A stretch of DNA of 64,000 nucleotides. Origin: an uncultured Oscillospiraceae bacterium (GTDB lineage Bacteria > Bacillota > Clostridia > Oscillospirales > Oscillospiraceae). The first letter of the stretch is position 1, and every line of letters starts with the position of its first letter. This document shows, one piece after another, positions 42,132 to 52,405 of the stretch. The notes under the pieces are model-generated. The model saw only the letters and a program-made list of their open reading frames with translations. It ran no database searches and was not told the DNA's origin. The position numbers and the translations under genes were made by a program. The stretch is taken from positions 1 through 64,000 of the forward strand of contig CAKTOB010000010.1 in NCBI GenBank assembly GCA_934589525.1. Direction: 5' to 3'.

Positions 42132-42686
42132 ATGGAGAACCTATTGGACTTTTTAAAGAGCCGGAGAAGCACCCGGAAGTTCCTTCAAAAACCCGTTCCC
42201 CAGGTGCTGCGGGACCAGGTCGTAGAAGCCGGGCGGTTTGCTCCCAGCGGCATGAACCTGCAGCAGACCCGATTTCTGGTGATTGAGAACAAAGATGTGA
42301 TGGAGCGACTTGCGGAGCTGGTGCGCCAGGGATTTCAAAAGATTGGCGTTTCCAGGCCAGACGACTATGTATTTCACTATGACCCCGCTGTCTTCATCGT
42401 CGTTTGCAACCGGGTGGATAACCCCAACAACCAGGCTGATTGCAGCTGTGCTTTGGAAAACATGATGCTTATGGCAAACGCCCTGGAGCTTGGCAGCTGC
42501 TGGATCAATCAGCTAAAAACCCTCAATGCCGACGAAGACATTCTCCGCTATCTGGAAACCCTGGGCATGGACCCGCAGGAAAAGCCCTTTGGTGCTTTGG
42601 CGCTGGGCTATCCGGATACGCCGGACGGGCTGCCCCTCCACGAAAGCAAACCCCGCACCGGGAATCCGGTGGTATACATTCCGTAA
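42132..42686 (+). CDS. Nitroreductase family protein
   Basis: A 184-residue FMN oxidoreductase with the N-terminal SRRSTRKF motif, APSGMNLQQTRF for FMN binding, and CALENMMLMANALELGSCWI near residues 100-120. Members reduce nitro compounds, quinones or related electron acceptors with NAD(P)H; the physiological substrate is unknown. The ATG follows GAAAGGATG. Single gene with its own terminator. Confidence 0.9.
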   Translation: MENLLDFLKSRRSTRKFLQKPVPQVLRDQVVEAGRFAPSGMNLQQTRFLVIENKDVMERLAELVRQGFQKIGVSRPDDYVFHYDPAVFIVVCNRVDNPNNQADCSCALENMMLMANALELGSCWINQLKTLNADEDILRYLETLGMDPQEKPFGALALGYPDTPDGLPLHESKPRTGNPVVYIP

Positions 42687-42690
42687 AGAA

Positions 42691-42734
42691 AAAAACGAGA
42701 TCAGGATCGCCGAAGCCGTCCCGATCTCGTTTTT
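42691..42734. terminator. Bidirectional terminator between the nitroreductase gene and ftsH
   Basis: AAAAACGAGATC pairs with GATCTCGTTTTT with further imperfect inner pairing; A and T tails suit both strands. Confidence 0.85.
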
Positions 42735-42752
42735 CTGTATTCAGCCTTTTCT

Positions 42753-44627
42753 TTATTCCTCCGGCTCTTCGTAGCCGTCTGTCAGGGCCGTGGCGGAGGT
42801 GTCCGAAATCTGGCGGCCTTCCATCAGGTCCGCAAATTGGGCGCCGCTCATGGTCTCGTTGGCCATCAGGTAGTCCACCACCTGGTGGAGCTTCTCCCCA
42901 TCCCGGGTCAGAATGGTCTTGCAGTCCTCATAGGCCCGGTCGATCAGAACCTTCACTTCCTCGTCAATGGTTCCGGCCACTTTTTCGGAATAGCTCTTGG
43001 TATTCTGGTAATCCCGGCCGATAAACACTTCCCCGTCATCCAGATAGGACACGGTACCCAGCTTTTCACACATGCCGTAGCGGGCAACCATATCCTTGGC
43101 AAGCTTGGTGGCCCGCTCAATATCATTGGAGGCGCCTACGGAAATATCCCCTACATACAGTGCCTCTGCCACACGGCCGCCCAGCAGGCCCACGATCTGC
43201 TCGTACATCTCATTGCGGGTCAGATTGGAGGAGTCGTCCTTGGGAAGATACCAGGTGGCACCCAGGCTTCTGCCCCGGGGCACTATGGAGATTTGCCGCA
43301 CCGGGTCATGGGAGGGCAGCCGGTACATGGCAACCGCATGACCGGCCTCGTGGATCGCCGTGGTTTTCAGGTCCCGGCGGGACTGCACATGGCTGTGCTT
43401 GGCAGGACCGGCCACGATTTTCATCAGGGCTTCGTTGATGTCCTCCATGTTGAGAACCATCCGGTCCGCCCGGGCTGCCATAATGGCCGCCTCGTTCAAG
43501 AGATTGCTCAAATCCGCACCGGTAAAGCCGGAAGTGGCCCGGGCGACGGTCCGCAGATTCACGGAATCATCCAGCTTCTTATCCTTGGCGTGGACCTTTA
43601 AAATCTCTTCCCGGCCCTTCACGTCCGGTCGGTTCACCTGGATCTGCCGGTCAAACCGGCCGGGCCGCAGCAGGGCGGGGTCCAAAATGTCCGGCCGGTT
43701 GGTGGCGGCCAGAACAATAATGCCCTCGGTGTGGCCGAAGCCGTCCATTTCCACCAGCAGCTGGTTTAAAGTCTGCTCTTTTTCGTCGTGGCCGCCGCCC
43801 AGTCCGGTACCGCGCTTGCGGCCAACGGCATCGATTTCGTCAATAAACACAATGGCGGGAGCCAGCTTTTTCGCCTGCTCAAACAGGTCCCGGACACGGC
43901 TGGCACCGACACCCACATACATTTCCACGAAATCCGAGCCGGAAATGGACAGGAACTGTACACCGGCTTCTCCGGCTACAGCCCGGGCCAGCAGGGTCTT
44001 GCCCGTGCCGGGAGGGCCCACCAGCAAAATGCCGTGGGGGATCCTGGCTCCGATCTTGGCGAATTTTTCGGGAGCCCGCAAGAAGTCCACGATCTCCTGC
44101 AATTCTTCTTTTTCTTCATCCGCACCGGCTACGTCGGCAAAGGTGACCTTCCGTCCGTCTGGAACGCCAAGAACGGTTCGGGCCTTTCCGAAGTTGGCCA
44201 TGGGATTGGTGCCGTTCATTTTGCCCATGAGCATGGTCCAGAGCACCAGCAGCACCGCCCCAACGATCAGCAGCGGCATCACAAAATCATAGGCAGAGAA
44301 GGACTTTCCCGGGATCAGGTCGTAGCTGACCAGCACACCCTTTTCCTGCTGCTCCCGGAACAGGTCCTCATATTCCTCAAAGAACCGTTCCGGCTGGGCA
44401 AGGTTTGCCTTGATTTCCGTTTGGCCCTTGACCGGGGTGTTCAGCTCCATGGTAATGGTGTTGTCCTTGACCACAAAGCTCTTGACCTGCTCTTGCTGCA
44501 GCAGCTCCACCACCTGGGAGTAGGGCACCGAAGGGCCTCCGGTGGTCATAAGACCGCTGGCCCAGGAAAGTACCAGAAACAGCACCGCCAAATACAGCAC
44601 CGACGGTATCAGCTTTTTGTAATTCAA
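42753..44627 (-). CDS. ftsH: ATP-dependent zinc metalloprotease FtsH
   Basis: A 624-residue membrane AAA protease that degrades unneeded membrane and regulatory proteins. Two membrane helices (residues 8-26 and 113-135) flank an extracytoplasmic domain. The AAA module has Walker A GPPGTGKT (204-211) and Walker [11 protein letters not shown], and the zinc site is HEAGH (426-430). Translation begins at a TTG (44627), eight bases after AAGGAG. It is last in the operon gdpP-rplI-dnaB-tilS-hpt-ftsH; the order tilS-hpt-ftsH is conserved in Firmicutes. Confidence 0.97.
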   Translation of the reverse strand: MNYKKLIPSVLYLAVLFLVLSWASGLMTTGGPSVPYSQVVELLQQEQVKSFVVKDNTITMELNTPVKGQTEIKANLAQPERFFEEYEDLFREQQEKGVLVSYDLIPGKSFSAYDFVMPLLIVGAVLLVLWTMLMGKMNGTNPMANFGKARTVLGVPDGRKVTFADVAGADEEKEELQEIVDFLRAPEKFAKIGARIPHGILLVGPPGTGKTLLARAVAGEAGVQFLSISGSDFVEMYVGVGASRVRDLFEQAKKLAPAIVFIDEIDAVGRKRGTGLGGGHDEKEQTLNQLLVEMDGFGHTEGIIVLAATNRPDILDPALLRPGRFDRQIQVNRPDVKGREEILKVHAKDKKLDDSVNLRTVARATSGFTGADLSNLLNEAAIMAARADRMVLNMEDINEALMKIVAGPAKHSHVQSRRDLKTTAIHEAGHAVAMYRLPSHDPVRQISIVPRGRSLGATWYLPKDDSSNLTRNEMYEQIVGLLGGRVAEALYVGDISVGASNDIERATKLAKDMVARYGMCEKLGTVSYLDDGEVFIGRDYQNTKSYSEKVAGTIDEEVKVLIDRAYEDCKTILTRDGEKLHQVVDYLMANETMSGAQFADLMEGRQISDTSATALTDGYEEPEE

Positions 44628-44642
44628 ATCAGAAACTCCTTA

Positions 44643-45185
44643 TTAATCGCAGTACACTTCCGGCTTCAAAACGCCGATATAGGGCAGATTGCGATAGTAT
44701 TCATTGTAGTCAAGACCGTAGCCTACGACGAACTCATTGGGCACGGTGTAGCCCACATAGTCGGGCTTCAGGGTAATGCCGGGCTTCCGGCGCTCGGGCT
44801 TATCCAGGAAGGTGCAGATTTTCAGGGAAGCCGGCTCCTTGGACAGAAGATGCCGATAGGTAAAGTCCAGAGAATTGCCCGTATCGTAAATGTCCTCCAG
44901 AATCAGCACATGGCGGCCCTTAATATCAGAGGAAATATCCCGCTTGACCTCCATGTTTCCCGTGGAAGCGGTTCCCGCATAGGAAGAGATCCACATAAAA
45001 TCCATCTGGCAGGGGGTCTTGATCTCCCGGATCATATCCGCATAGAAAACCACCACGCCCTTGAGCACACCCACGATCACAGGGGACTTGCCCTCGTAGT
45101 CCCGGGTCAGCTCCTGGCCCAGTTCCCGGACACGCTGACGGATCTGCTCTTCCGTCAGCAGGACCTTCATAATATCATTTTCCAT
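44643..45185 (-). CDS. hpt: Hypoxanthine phosphoribosyltransferase
   Basis: A 180-residue purine salvage enzyme that converts hypoxanthine or guanine and PRPP to IMP or GMP. The PRPP loop is VLILEDIYDTGNSL, with VGVLKGVVVF upstream and the hood SSYAGTASTG. The start at 45185 is favoured, eight bases after GGAGG; two in-frame ATGs, 15 bases earlier and 15 bases later, are alternatives. It overlaps the tilS end by 11 bases. Confidence 0.95.
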   Translation of the reverse strand: MENDIMKVLLTEEQIRQRVRELGQELTRDYEGKSPVIVGVLKGVVVFYADMIREIKTPCQMDFMWISSYAGTASTGNMEVKRDISSDIKGRHVLILEDIYDTGNSLDFTYRHLLSKEPASLKICTFLDKPERRKPGITLKPDYVGYTVPNEFVVGYGLDYNEYYRNLPYIGVLKPEVYCD

Positions 45186-46479
45186 TCTCCGTACCTCCAT
45201 AATTCTCCTCTTGATTGTTTGGCACCAGTCGCACCCACATTGCGGGCGGCGTCACGGCCCGGCGATCCTCGGATACCCCCAGGCCAAAAACCGCCAGCAC
45301 TCCCTTTTCATCCGCCAGGACAGGAATCATCAGGCGCTTGGATGCGGGGATCTTTCGGTCAATATATAGTTTTTTTAAAGATTTCCTTCCGCCGGAAAGG
45401 GTCATGCAGTCGCCGGACATGCGGCTTCTAAGCATCAGCGTCCCCTGGGGCCGGACATAATATCCGTCCTCACAAGGAGCAAGCGTCTCTACCGGAGTAC
45501 AGAGCACCGCCCCGTCAAGCTCCGGGATCTCCGTTCGTCCGGGGCACCGCAGATGATAAAGGGGCAATGCTTGCGCCTGTTCCCGCTTTACCAGCCGGTC
45601 ATATTCCCGGCCGATGGTAACACCGCCGGGAAACTGCATGGAAGCCGAGGGGTTCCAATGGAAAACCAGCGACTCCAGCTGAAGAATGTGGACCTGCTCC
45701 GGCTCCTTTACCCCGCTGTCCTTTAGAAACCGCTCCAAAAGCCGGCGGCGCAAAGGCCCGGGAAGGTCTTTCAGCTGGGATACCGGCGGCATGGTCTCCG
45801 GCAATAGGGACTGCAAAAATGCCTCCTCCTGCCGCAAGCTCATGGCCATGGCAGACAGATTCTCCCCGATTTTAGGGTTCTCCTGCCGCAAAAGGGGCAT
45901 GACCTCATGACGGATACGATTCCTTAAAAAGGCATTTTCCCCATTGGAGCTGTCCTCCACATGGGAAAGGGCGTATTCCTCCAAAAATGCCTCCACTTCC
46001 CTTCTGGTAATGGAAAGCATGGGGCGGATAACATTTCCGCTGACCGGGGCAATGGCCCCCAGGCCCTTTAGACCGGTGCCCCGCAGCAGCCGCAGAAGGA
46101 CCGTCTCGGCGTTGTCGTCTGCCGTATGGGCTGTGGCCACCTTGCCAGGAAGGCTTCGCAGGAAGGCATATCGGGCCTCCCGGGCCGAAGCCTCCAACCC
46201 TTTTTTCCCGGGCAGCACCTGGCCCCCGGAGACATGGAGGGGGATGCCATAGCTGTGGCAGAATGTACGGACAAAGGCTTCATCCCTGTCGGATTCCTCC
46301 CCACGAAGGTGATGGTTAAAGTGGGCGGCTTCCAGGGTAATGTCCAATTCTTCTTTTAAAAGATAGAGCCCAAAGGTCAGGGCCACCGAGTCCGCACCGC
46401 CGGAGAGCGCCACGATGACCCGGTCTCCCGGTGTGAGCATCCGGTTGCTTTTCAAAAAGGCTCGGAGTTTACTCAGCAT
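45175..46479 (-). CDS. tilS: tRNA(Ile)-lysidine synthase
   Basis: A 434-residue enzyme that modifies C34 of the CAU-anticodon tRNA-Ile to lysidine, so it reads AUA. The PP-loop SGGADSVALT is near residue 25, followed by HFNHHLRGEESDRDEAFV and AHTADDNAETVLLRLLRGTG, with the substrate-binding and C-terminal TilS domains after. The ATG at 46479 follows GGGAG and overlaps the dnaB stop by 11 bases. Essential in most bacteria. Confidence 0.95.
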   Translation of the reverse strand: MLSKLRAFLKSNRMLTPGDRVIVALSGGADSVALTFGLYLLKEELDITLEAAHFNHHLRGEESDRDEAFVRTFCHSYGIPLHVSGGQVLPGKKGLEASAREARYAFLRSLPGKVATAHTADDNAETVLLRLLRGTGLKGLGAIAPVSGNVIRPMLSITRREVEAFLEEYALSHVEDSSNGENAFLRNRIRHEVMPLLRQENPKIGENLSAMAMSLRQEEAFLQSLLPETMPPVSQLKDLPGPLRRRLLERFLKDSGVKEPEQVHILQLESLVFHWNPSASMQFPGGVTIGREYDRLVKREQAQALPLYHLRCPGRTEIPELDGAVLCTPVETLAPCEDGYYVRPQGTLMLRSRMSGDCMTLSGGRKSLKKLYIDRKIPASKRLMIPVLADEKGVLAVFGLGVSEDRRAVTPPAMWVRLVPNNQEENYGGTENGK

Positions 46480-47806
46480 GCTTCCACTCCCGGTCCGCAA
46501 AGGACTGATACTGGCCGATCCACTGAAGCTTTACCGCCCCGGTTTCACCGTGACGGTTTTTTGCCACGATGCACTCGGCAATGCCCTTGTCTTCCGTATT
46601 GGGATTATAATATTCGTCCCGGTAGATGAACATCACGGAGTCCGCGTCCTGCTCGATGGCGCCGGATTCCCGGAGGTCCGACAAAATGGGCCGCTTGTCG
46701 GTACGGCTCTCCACCGCACGGGAAAGCTGGCTCAGACAGATCACCGGCACATTTAATTCCTTGGCCATGATTTTAAGAGAACGGGAAATTTCACCCACCA
46801 CCACCACACGGTTTTCGCTGTTTTTTCCGTAACCGGAGCCCTGCATCAGCTGCAAATAGTCGATGATAATGAGGCCCAGGTTGTCAAGACGCCGGCATTT
46901 TGCGTTAATATCCGCCACCGTAACCGTGGGATTGTCGTCAATGCGAATGTCCATGCGGCTTAGTTCATCGGAGGCCATGCACAGCTTGGTCCATTCCTCG
47001 TCTGAAAGCTTGCCGGTGGCCAGCTTTTGCAGCTCCACATAGCTTTTGTTGGCCAGCAGACGCATGGCCAGCTGCTCCCGGGACATTTCCAAGTTGAAAA
47101 TCGCCACGGTTTTCTTATAGGTATGGGCCACATTGGCACCGATATTCAAGGCAAAGGCGGATTTGCCCATGGCAGGACGGGCAGCAATCAGCAAAAGGTC
47201 GGATTTGTTCAGGCCGTTGATCTTGCTGTCCAGGTCCTTTAGTCCCGTGGACATGCCCGCAATGGCGGAATCCGACTGGGACAGCTCGTCCAGGCGGTCA
47301 AAAACCTTGTGCAGCGTTGTTCCGATGTGCTCCAGGCTGTCGCCCCGCTCTCCCTTCCGGAGGGCATAGATCTTCTTTTCCGCAGTCTCCAGAATTTCTC
47401 CGGCGGTGCCGGTCTGCTCGTAGACCATTTCGGAAATATCCCCTGCCGCCTGGCCCAGGCCACGGAGCATGGACTTTTCCTGGACGATATTTGCATAGCG
47501 CACCACGTTGGCGGCGGTGGGGGTGATCTCCATGAGCTGCATCACGTACTCCTTGGAGTTGTCGTGATAGTAGCCCAGCTCTTTGAGCTTATCCAGAACG
47601 GTCACGGGGTCAATGGTCTCGGAGAAATTGAACATGGTGTAGACCGTTTCATAAATCTCCCGGTTCTGCTCCAGATAAAAATCCTCCGGCTTCAGGATCC
47701 CGATGACCTCCGCTACGCAGCGGCTATCGATGAGAATAGAGCCCAATACGGCCTGCTCCGCCTCCAATGACTGGGGCTGCTGTCTGGCCAACAATTCTTC
47801 ATCCAT
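46469..47806 (-). CDS. dnaB: Replicative DNA helicase DnaB
   Basis: A 445-residue hexameric helicase. The N-terminal domain (residues 8-110) begins QSLEAEQAVLGSIL; the RecA-like domain has Walker A ARPAMGKSA near residue 210, Walker B LIIIDYLQLM and the C-terminal ESGAIEQDADSVMFIYRDEYY and KNRHGETG segments. No intein. It unwinds DNA ahead of the fork. It sits 33 bases after rplI, the usual Firmicutes neighbourhood. Confidence 0.97.
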   Translation of the reverse strand: MDEELLARQQPQSLEAEQAVLGSILIDSRCVAEVIGILKPEDFYLEQNREIYETVYTMFNFSETIDPVTVLDKLKELGYYHDNSKEYVMQLMEITPTAANVVRYANIVQEKSMLRGLGQAAGDISEMVYEQTGTAGEILETAEKKIYALRKGERGDSLEHIGTTLHKVFDRLDELSQSDSAIAGMSTGLKDLDSKINGLNKSDLLLIAARPAMGKSAFALNIGANVAHTYKKTVAIFNLEMSREQLAMRLLANKSYVELQKLATGKLSDEEWTKLCMASDELSRMDIRIDDNPTVTVADINAKCRRLDNLGLIIIDYLQLMQGSGYGKNSENRVVVVGEISRSLKIMAKELNVPVICLSQLSRAVESRTDKRPILSDLRESGAIEQDADSVMFIYRDEYYNPNTEDKGIAECIVAKNRHGETGAVKLQWIGQYQSFADREWKHAE

Positions 47807-47839
47807 AGCTTCTCTCCTTCGCGTAACTAGAATAGGGCA

Positions 47840-48286
47840 TTATGCCTCTACGATTTTAACCGTCAGAGGTGCAGTGATCTCATAGCCCAGCTTGCAGGTC
47901 ACGGTATAGGTACCCACATTCTTGATGGCATCGGCAATGACGATCTTCCGCTTGTCCAGGGTGATCCCGGCGGAAGCCTTCAGGGCATCCGCAATTTCCT
48001 GGTTGGTGATGGAACCGAACAGCCGGCCGTTTCCGCCGCCCTTGGCGGTGACGGTGACGGTCAGCTCCCGGAGCTTCTTGGAGGTCTCCATGGCCTCGGC
48101 CTTTTCCTTGGCGATCCGCTCCTGGGTGGCCTTATCGTTCATACGCATAGTATTCACCGCATCGGCAGTAGCCTCAATGGCGATCTTTCTGGGCAGCATA
48201 TAGTTCCGGGCGTAGCCGTCGGAAACCTCCAGCATCTGGCCCTTCTTGCCCTTTCCACGAACATCTTGCAGCAAAATAACTTTCAT
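47840..48286 (-). CDS. rplI: 50S ribosomal protein L9
   Basis: A 148-residue L9 with the N-terminal [17 protein letters not shown]...[13 protein letters not shown] signature, a long central helix rich in Lys/Glu, and the C-terminal RNA-binding domain ([16 protein letters not shown]). It binds the base of the L1 stalk region in 23S rRNA. The start follows AAGGAG, 14 bases after gdpP. Confidence 0.97.
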   Translation of the reverse strand: MKVILLQDVRGKGKKGQMLEVSDGYARNYMLPRKIAIEATADAVNTMRMNDKATQERIAKEKAEAMETSKKLRELTVTVTAKGGGNGRLFGSITNQEIADALKASAGITLDKRKIVIADAIKNVGTYTVTCKLGYEITAPLTVKIVEA

Positions 48287-48300
48287 TTTTCTGATTCTCC

Positions 48301-50268
48301 TTATTCTTCATAGAAAGCGTCGATCGACGCGATCAGTCTATCCAATGCATCCTTCACGCTGACCCCCTGCATCTGGGCCCCTGCGGTGGCTGCGTTACCG
48401 CCGCCGCCCAAAGGCTCCAGGATCATCTGCACGTTGGCCGAACCGATACTGCGGGCGGAAATAATGGTCACATCCCCATCGGGGTACAGCACAAAGGAAG
48501 CGGTGATGCCGGAAATATTCAATAGCTCATCCGCCGCCTGGGCAGCCAAAATTCTGTTGGTGGTCTGCTCCAAGGCCGCAATGGCCAGTTCATCCCGATA
48601 GAGCTTGGCCTCCTTGATGATCTGGTACTTTTCCAGGGTGTCGTGGAAGTCGTTTTGCAGCAGCAGCTTCACTTCCGTGGTGTCCGCACCCAGCCGCCGC
48701 AGCACCGCCGCGGCTTCAAAGGTTCGCTCCCCGGTCCGGACGTTAAAGAACTTGGTGTCCAGGCAGATACCGGCCATCAGGCTCTTGGCCTCAATGGGCA
48801 GCACGTCCCGGCTTTCCACTGCATAGGTGACCAGCTCCGTGACCAGCTCCGAAGCGGAGGAGGCGTAGGTTTCGTGAAGGTTTACGACCACGGGATTGAT
48901 ATAATCCGCGGCCCGGCGGTGATGGTCCACCACGCAGACCTTGGAAATGGCCTCCAGCAAAGGCTTAAACTCCACCTGGTCCGGCCGGTTGGTATCCACC
49001 ACGATCAGAATGCTCTTATTGTCACAGGCAAGCAGAGCATCCTGTCCCGAAATAAACGCATCCCGGTATTCCGGCACATTTCGGAGCTCTTCCAGCAGTC
49101 TCGGGCAAGCGTTGTTTTCCAGGTCAATAACGATGCTGGCCTTCTTCCCCTTCTTCCGGCACAGGCAGTTGATGCCTACGGCGGCACCCAGGGAATCCAG
49201 GTCGGCGCTTCGGTGGCCCATTATAAATACATGGTCACTCTGGGCAATCAGCTCCATCAAGGAATTGGCCGTCACTCTGGACCGGACCTTGCTGCGGTAC
49301 TCCGTCTCTTTGCTGCGGCCGCCGTAGAAATCAAAGTTGAACCGGTCCTTGATGACCGCCTGGTCACCGCCCCGGCTCAGGGCCATTTCGATACTCAGGG
49401 CCGCAAAGCTATAGCCCTCTTCAAAATCCGCGCCGTCTACACCCAGACCGATGGAAATAGAGGCGGCGAGGCCGGAGGGGCTGGCGATTTTGTGGATTTT
49501 TTCCAGCAAGGAAAACTTATCGGCTTTGGCCCGTTCCAAATCCCGTTTTTCAAAAATAAACAGGAAACGGTTCCGTTCCAACCGGCGCAGAAGGCCCCGG
49601 TAATCCTCTGTCCACTGGGTAATGGTGTCATTCAGATTGGCGTTCAGCTTGGAAATGGCACTTTCCGTCAGGTTCTGGGTCATTTCCTCGTAGTTATCGA
49701 TGAGAATAATGGCAACAACCGGGCGGGAACGAATATACTCATCCCGCACCTGATACATTTCCGTCAAGTCGCTGAGGTACAGCGCCGCCAGTCTGCTTCC
49801 GGCGGAGCGGAGCATGGTCCCGTAGACCCGGTAGCGGCCCTTGCCCAGCACCACATCCTGGGGTGCCTCATTTTTTCCGGCGGTGAGGAAATCCAAGGTA
49901 ATACCGGGCAGCACGTCCTCCAGCTTTTCATCGGACAGGGCCTTCAGGCCGCCGCTGAGCTGTGAAAACCGGTAGTTCTCCCAAACGACGGTGCCGTCGT
50001 CCATCTGGACCATCAGGGCCGGCAGCGGGCCGTCCCCTTTGCAGACGCTCTCCATGGAATCCGGGTCCGATTGCAGATACTGCTGCAAGGCCCGCTTGCG
50101 GTACTGCCGCTCCACCAGATAAAACACCAGGGTCAGCAATGCGACCACCAGTTCCCCAACGCCGATCCAGGTTTTTCCCGTCAAAAAAGCAAGGGCGCAA
50201 AAGCCAAACAGAATTATAAAATAGATACCCTTCCCGGGTTTCAGCAGTCGCTCCAGCTTCTTCTCCAT
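48301..50268 (-). CDS. gdpP: Cyclic di-AMP phosphodiesterase GdpP
   Basis: A 655-residue membrane phosphodiesterase that lowers c-di-AMP. Two helices lie near residues 15-50, then a PAS domain, a degenerate GGDEF domain (residues 175-300, no GGDEF signature), and the DHH-DHHA1 catalytic part with [12 protein letters not shown] near 350, VVDHHRR near 450 and LDTKFFNV near 515. The end has [15 protein letters not shown], which contacts the nucleotide. The ATG at 50268 has AGGAAGGGG upstream. First gene of the operon. Confidence 0.95.
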   Translation of the reverse strand: MEKKLERLLKPGKGIYFIILFGFCALAFLTGKTWIGVGELVVALLTLVFYLVERQYRKRALQQYLQSDPDSMESVCKGDGPLPALMVQMDDGTVVWENYRFSQLSGGLKALSDEKLEDVLPGITLDFLTAGKNEAPQDVVLGKGRYRVYGTMLRSAGSRLAALYLSDLTEMYQVRDEYIRSRPVVAIILIDNYEEMTQNLTESAISKLNANLNDTITQWTEDYRGLLRRLERNRFLFIFEKRDLERAKADKFSLLEKIHKIASPSGLAASISIGLGVDGADFEEGYSFAALSIEMALSRGGDQAVIKDRFNFDFYGGRSKETEYRSKVRSRVTANSLMELIAQSDHVFIMGHRSADLDSLGAAVGINCLCRKKGKKASIVIDLENNACPRLLEELRNVPEYRDAFISGQDALLACDNKSILIVVDTNRPDQVEFKPLLEAISKVCVVDHHRRAADYINPVVVNLHETYASSASELVTELVTYAVESRDVLPIEAKSLMAGICLDTKFFNVRTGERTFEAAAVLRRLGADTTEVKLLLQNDFHDTLEKYQIIKEAKLYRDELAIAALEQTTNRILAAQAADELLNISGITASFVLYPDGDVTIISARSIGSANVQMILEPLGGGGNAATAGAQMQGVSVKDALDRLIASIDAFYEE

Positions 50269-50306
50269 TGTCCGGCCCCTTCCTGTATGCAATGATAGGT
50301 TATTTT

Positions 50307-50335
50307 ATTATAGCAAACCAGCGGTCTATTGGCAA
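50307..50335 (-). promoter_or_regulatory. Promoter of the gdpP operon
   Basis: TTGCCA (50335-50330), 17-base spacer, TATAAT (50312-50307) with TGC before the -10. Confidence 0.8.
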
Positions 50336-50404
50336 CTGTTTTTCTGCGCTTTTTCGCTTCCAAAAAAGTTTTCAAAAATAAATGTATACTTTTTTGCGAA
50401 GCTG

Positions 50405-50413
50405 TGCTATACT
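50405..50413 (+). promoter_or_regulatory. Extended -10 promoter of rnj
   Basis: TGCTATACT: a TATACT -10 (50408-50413) with TGn. The -35 region is weak. Transcription should start near 50419, at the base of the structured leader. Confidence 0.6.
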
Positions 50414-50415
50414 AA

Positions 50416-50516
50416 GGGGCGAATTGCGCGGGTAGGCAGACCCGGCAGACAAAATAGACCGGCACATTCCGTGCCCCAAAGAAGCCCCTTTTCTTTTGGT
50501 CCCCCGCGATTGCCCC
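50416..50516 (+). ncRNA. Structured 5' leader of the RNase J mRNA
   Basis: A closing helix pairs GGGGC (50416-50420), AATT and GCGGG (50428-50432) with CCCGC (50503-50507), GATT and GCCCC (50512-50516): about 14 bp with small bulges. Inside are a hairpin GGCAC/GTGCC (50461-50475) and another CCAAAGAA/TTCTTTTGG (50476-50499). The closing helix starts about where the transcript starts. I do not match it to a named RNA family; 6S, SRP and ydaO consensus elements are absent. The stretch 50517-50690 between it and the ribosome site shows no clear gene. Confidence 0.55.
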
Positions 50517-50701
50517 CGGGCACCCAGGCGGTCAGACCAGAATGTTCAATGCCTGTCCATACGGCAGGGGTGACTTTATTTGGAATATATGCAGGCGTTT
50601 TTCGGAGAAAACGGCGTTACAGGGCCCTCTTTTCCCAATACGGCTGCTTTGTTTGCTATGTAATTTTGATTTTTTTACGTTTGAAAGGAGTTATAAACAA
50701 A

Positions 50702-52357
50702 TTGGCTGAAAAATTAAAAATCATTCCCCTGGGTGGATTGGATGAAATCGGTAAGAACATTACCGTTCTGGAATACGGCAGAGACATGATCGTGGTAGAC
50801 TGCGGCGTGGGCTTTCCGGAAGAGGATATGTACGGCGTGGACCTGGTGATCCCCGACTTTTCTTATCTGGTGGCCAACCAGAAAAAGCTCCGGGGCATGT
50901 TCATCACCCACGGACATGAAGACCACATCGGCTCCATCCCCTACTGCATGCGACAGGTGAACTGCCCCATCCATGGCACCGCCATGACCAACGGCCTCAT
51001 CAAGCTGAAGCTGGAGGAGCATCACCTGGCGGACACCGTCAAGCTGGTGACCCACAAGCCCGGTGACGTGGTCAAGGCCGGTTGCTTCAGCGTGGAATTT
51101 ATTCATGTGAACCACTCCATTGCCGATGCCGTGGCCTTTGCCATCAAGACCCCTGTGGGCACCGTGATCATGACCGGTGACTTTAAAATTGACCCCACCT
51201 CTTCTGACGGCATGATGAACCTGGCAAGGCTTGGCGAGCTGGGCAATCAGGGCGTTCTGGCCCTGCTGGCAGACTCCACCAATGTGGAGCGGGCCGGTTA
51301 CACCCCCAGCGAAAACGTGGTGGCGGAGAGCCTGGACCGGCAGTTCCGCAACTGCGACCAACGGATCATCATCACCACCTTCGCTTCCAACATGCACCGC
51401 ATCCAGAGTGTCATCGCCACCGCCCAGCGCTATGGCCGCAAGGTGGCCGTTACGGGGCGCAGCATGGAAAACATGCTGAAGGTCGCCCAGGAGCTGGGAT
51501 ACCTGAAGGTCAAGCCCGGCACCATTGTAGATCTGAATACCATCAAGAGCATTCCCAAGAACAAGCTGGTGATCGTTTCCACCGGCTCTCAGGGCGAAAA
51601 CATGTCCGCCCTTTACCGCATGGCCTTCTCCACCCACAAGCAGGTGGATGTGACCTCCGGGGACCGGATCATTATTTCCGCTTCTGCCATTCCCGGTAAC
51701 GAAAAGGCCATTTCCCGGATCATCAACGAGCTTTATCGCAAGGGCGCCGACGTGGTTTATGAAAAGAGCGAGGGCCTCCACGTATCCGGCCACGCCTGCC
51801 AGGAGGAGCTGAAAATCGTCCACGGCCTGGTAAAGCCCCGGTTCTTCCTGCCCATCCACGGTGAGCAGCGGCATTTGCAGATCCACGCCAAGCTGGCCCA
51901 GGCCATGGGCATGAGCCCCCGAAACATCCACATCGGAGAGATCGGCACCGTCTTTGAGTTTACCGGCAAGTCCTGCAAGGTAAACGGCACGGTCCCCGCC
52001 GGAAAGGTCTTTGTGGACGGCACCGGTGTGGGCGATGTGGGCAGCGTGGTGCTGCGGGACCGGAAACATCTGGCCCAGGACGGCATGATCGTTGTCTGCG
52101 TCAATCTCAGCAGTCAGGACGGCAGCGTGGTTTCCGGGCCGGACATCATCACCCGGGGCTTCATCTATGTGAAGGAGTCCGAGGAGCTTATGGAAGAGCT
52201 GCGGCAGGTAGCGATTGAAGCCATTGACCGCTGCCAGCGCAAGCGCGTCCGGGACTGGTCTGCCATTAAGTCCGCCATCAAGAACGACATCAGCGGCTAC
52301 CTGTTCAAGACCACCAAGCGCAATCCCATGATCCTGCCCGTGATCATGGAAATCTAA
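50702..52357 (+). CDS. rnj: Ribonuclease J
   Basis: A 551-residue metallo-beta-lactamase/beta-CASP ribonuclease with 5'-3' exonuclease and endonuclease activity, central to mRNA decay in Firmicutes. The zinc motif THGHEDH lies at residues 69-75; LLADSTNVERAGYTPSE, VTGRSMENM, VIVSTGSQGE and LPIHGEQRHL follow. The start is a TTG at 50702 with AAAGGAG about 11 bases upstream, giving the normal family length of about 555; longer in-frame starts overlap the leader. Divergent from gdpP, with a long structured 5' UTR. Confidence 0.95.
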   Translation: MAEKLKIIPLGGLDEIGKNITVLEYGRDMIVVDCGVGFPEEDMYGVDLVIPDFSYLVANQKKLRGMFITHGHEDHIGSIPYCMRQVNCPIHGTAMTNGLIKLKLEEHHLADTVKLVTHKPGDVVKAGCFSVEFIHVNHSIADAVAFAIKTPVGTVIMTGDFKIDPTSSDGMMNLARLGELGNQGVLALLADSTNVERAGYTPSENVVAESLDRQFRNCDQRIIITTFASNMHRIQSVIATAQRYGRKVAVTGRSMENMLKVAQELGYLKVKPGTIVDLNTIKSIPKNKLVIVSTGSQGENMSALYRMAFSTHKQVDVTSGDRIIISASAIPGNEKAISRIINELYRKGADVVYEKSEGLHVSGHACQEELKIVHGLVKPRFFLPIHGEQRHLQIHAKLAQAMGMSPRNIHIGEIGTVFEFTGKSCKVNGTVPAGKVFVDGTGVGDVGSVVLRDRKHLAQDGMIVVCVNLSSQDGSVVSGPDIITRGFIYVKESEELMEELRQVAIEAIDRCQRKRVRDWSAIKSAIKNDISGYLFKTTKRNPMILPVIMEI

Positions 52358-52366
52358 AAGATCGAG

Positions 52367-52393
52367 GGGCGGCTTTCGAGCCGCCCTTTTTTT
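52367..52393 (+). terminator. Terminator between rnj and dus
   Basis: GGGCGGCT-TTCG-AGCCGCCC followed by seven T residues (52387-52393). The dus ribosome site GAGGA begins at the next base, so dus needs read-through or an internal promoter. Confidence 0.9.
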
Positions 52394-52405
52394 GAGGAAT
52401 CAGAT

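Noticed and set aside
50416..50516. Assignment of the rnj leader to 6S RNA, SRP RNA or the ydaO c-di-AMP riboswitch
   Set aside because: It is too short for 6S RNA, lacks the GGAAGCAG-type SRP loop, and shows no ydaO consensus; it is reported only as an unnamed structured leader.
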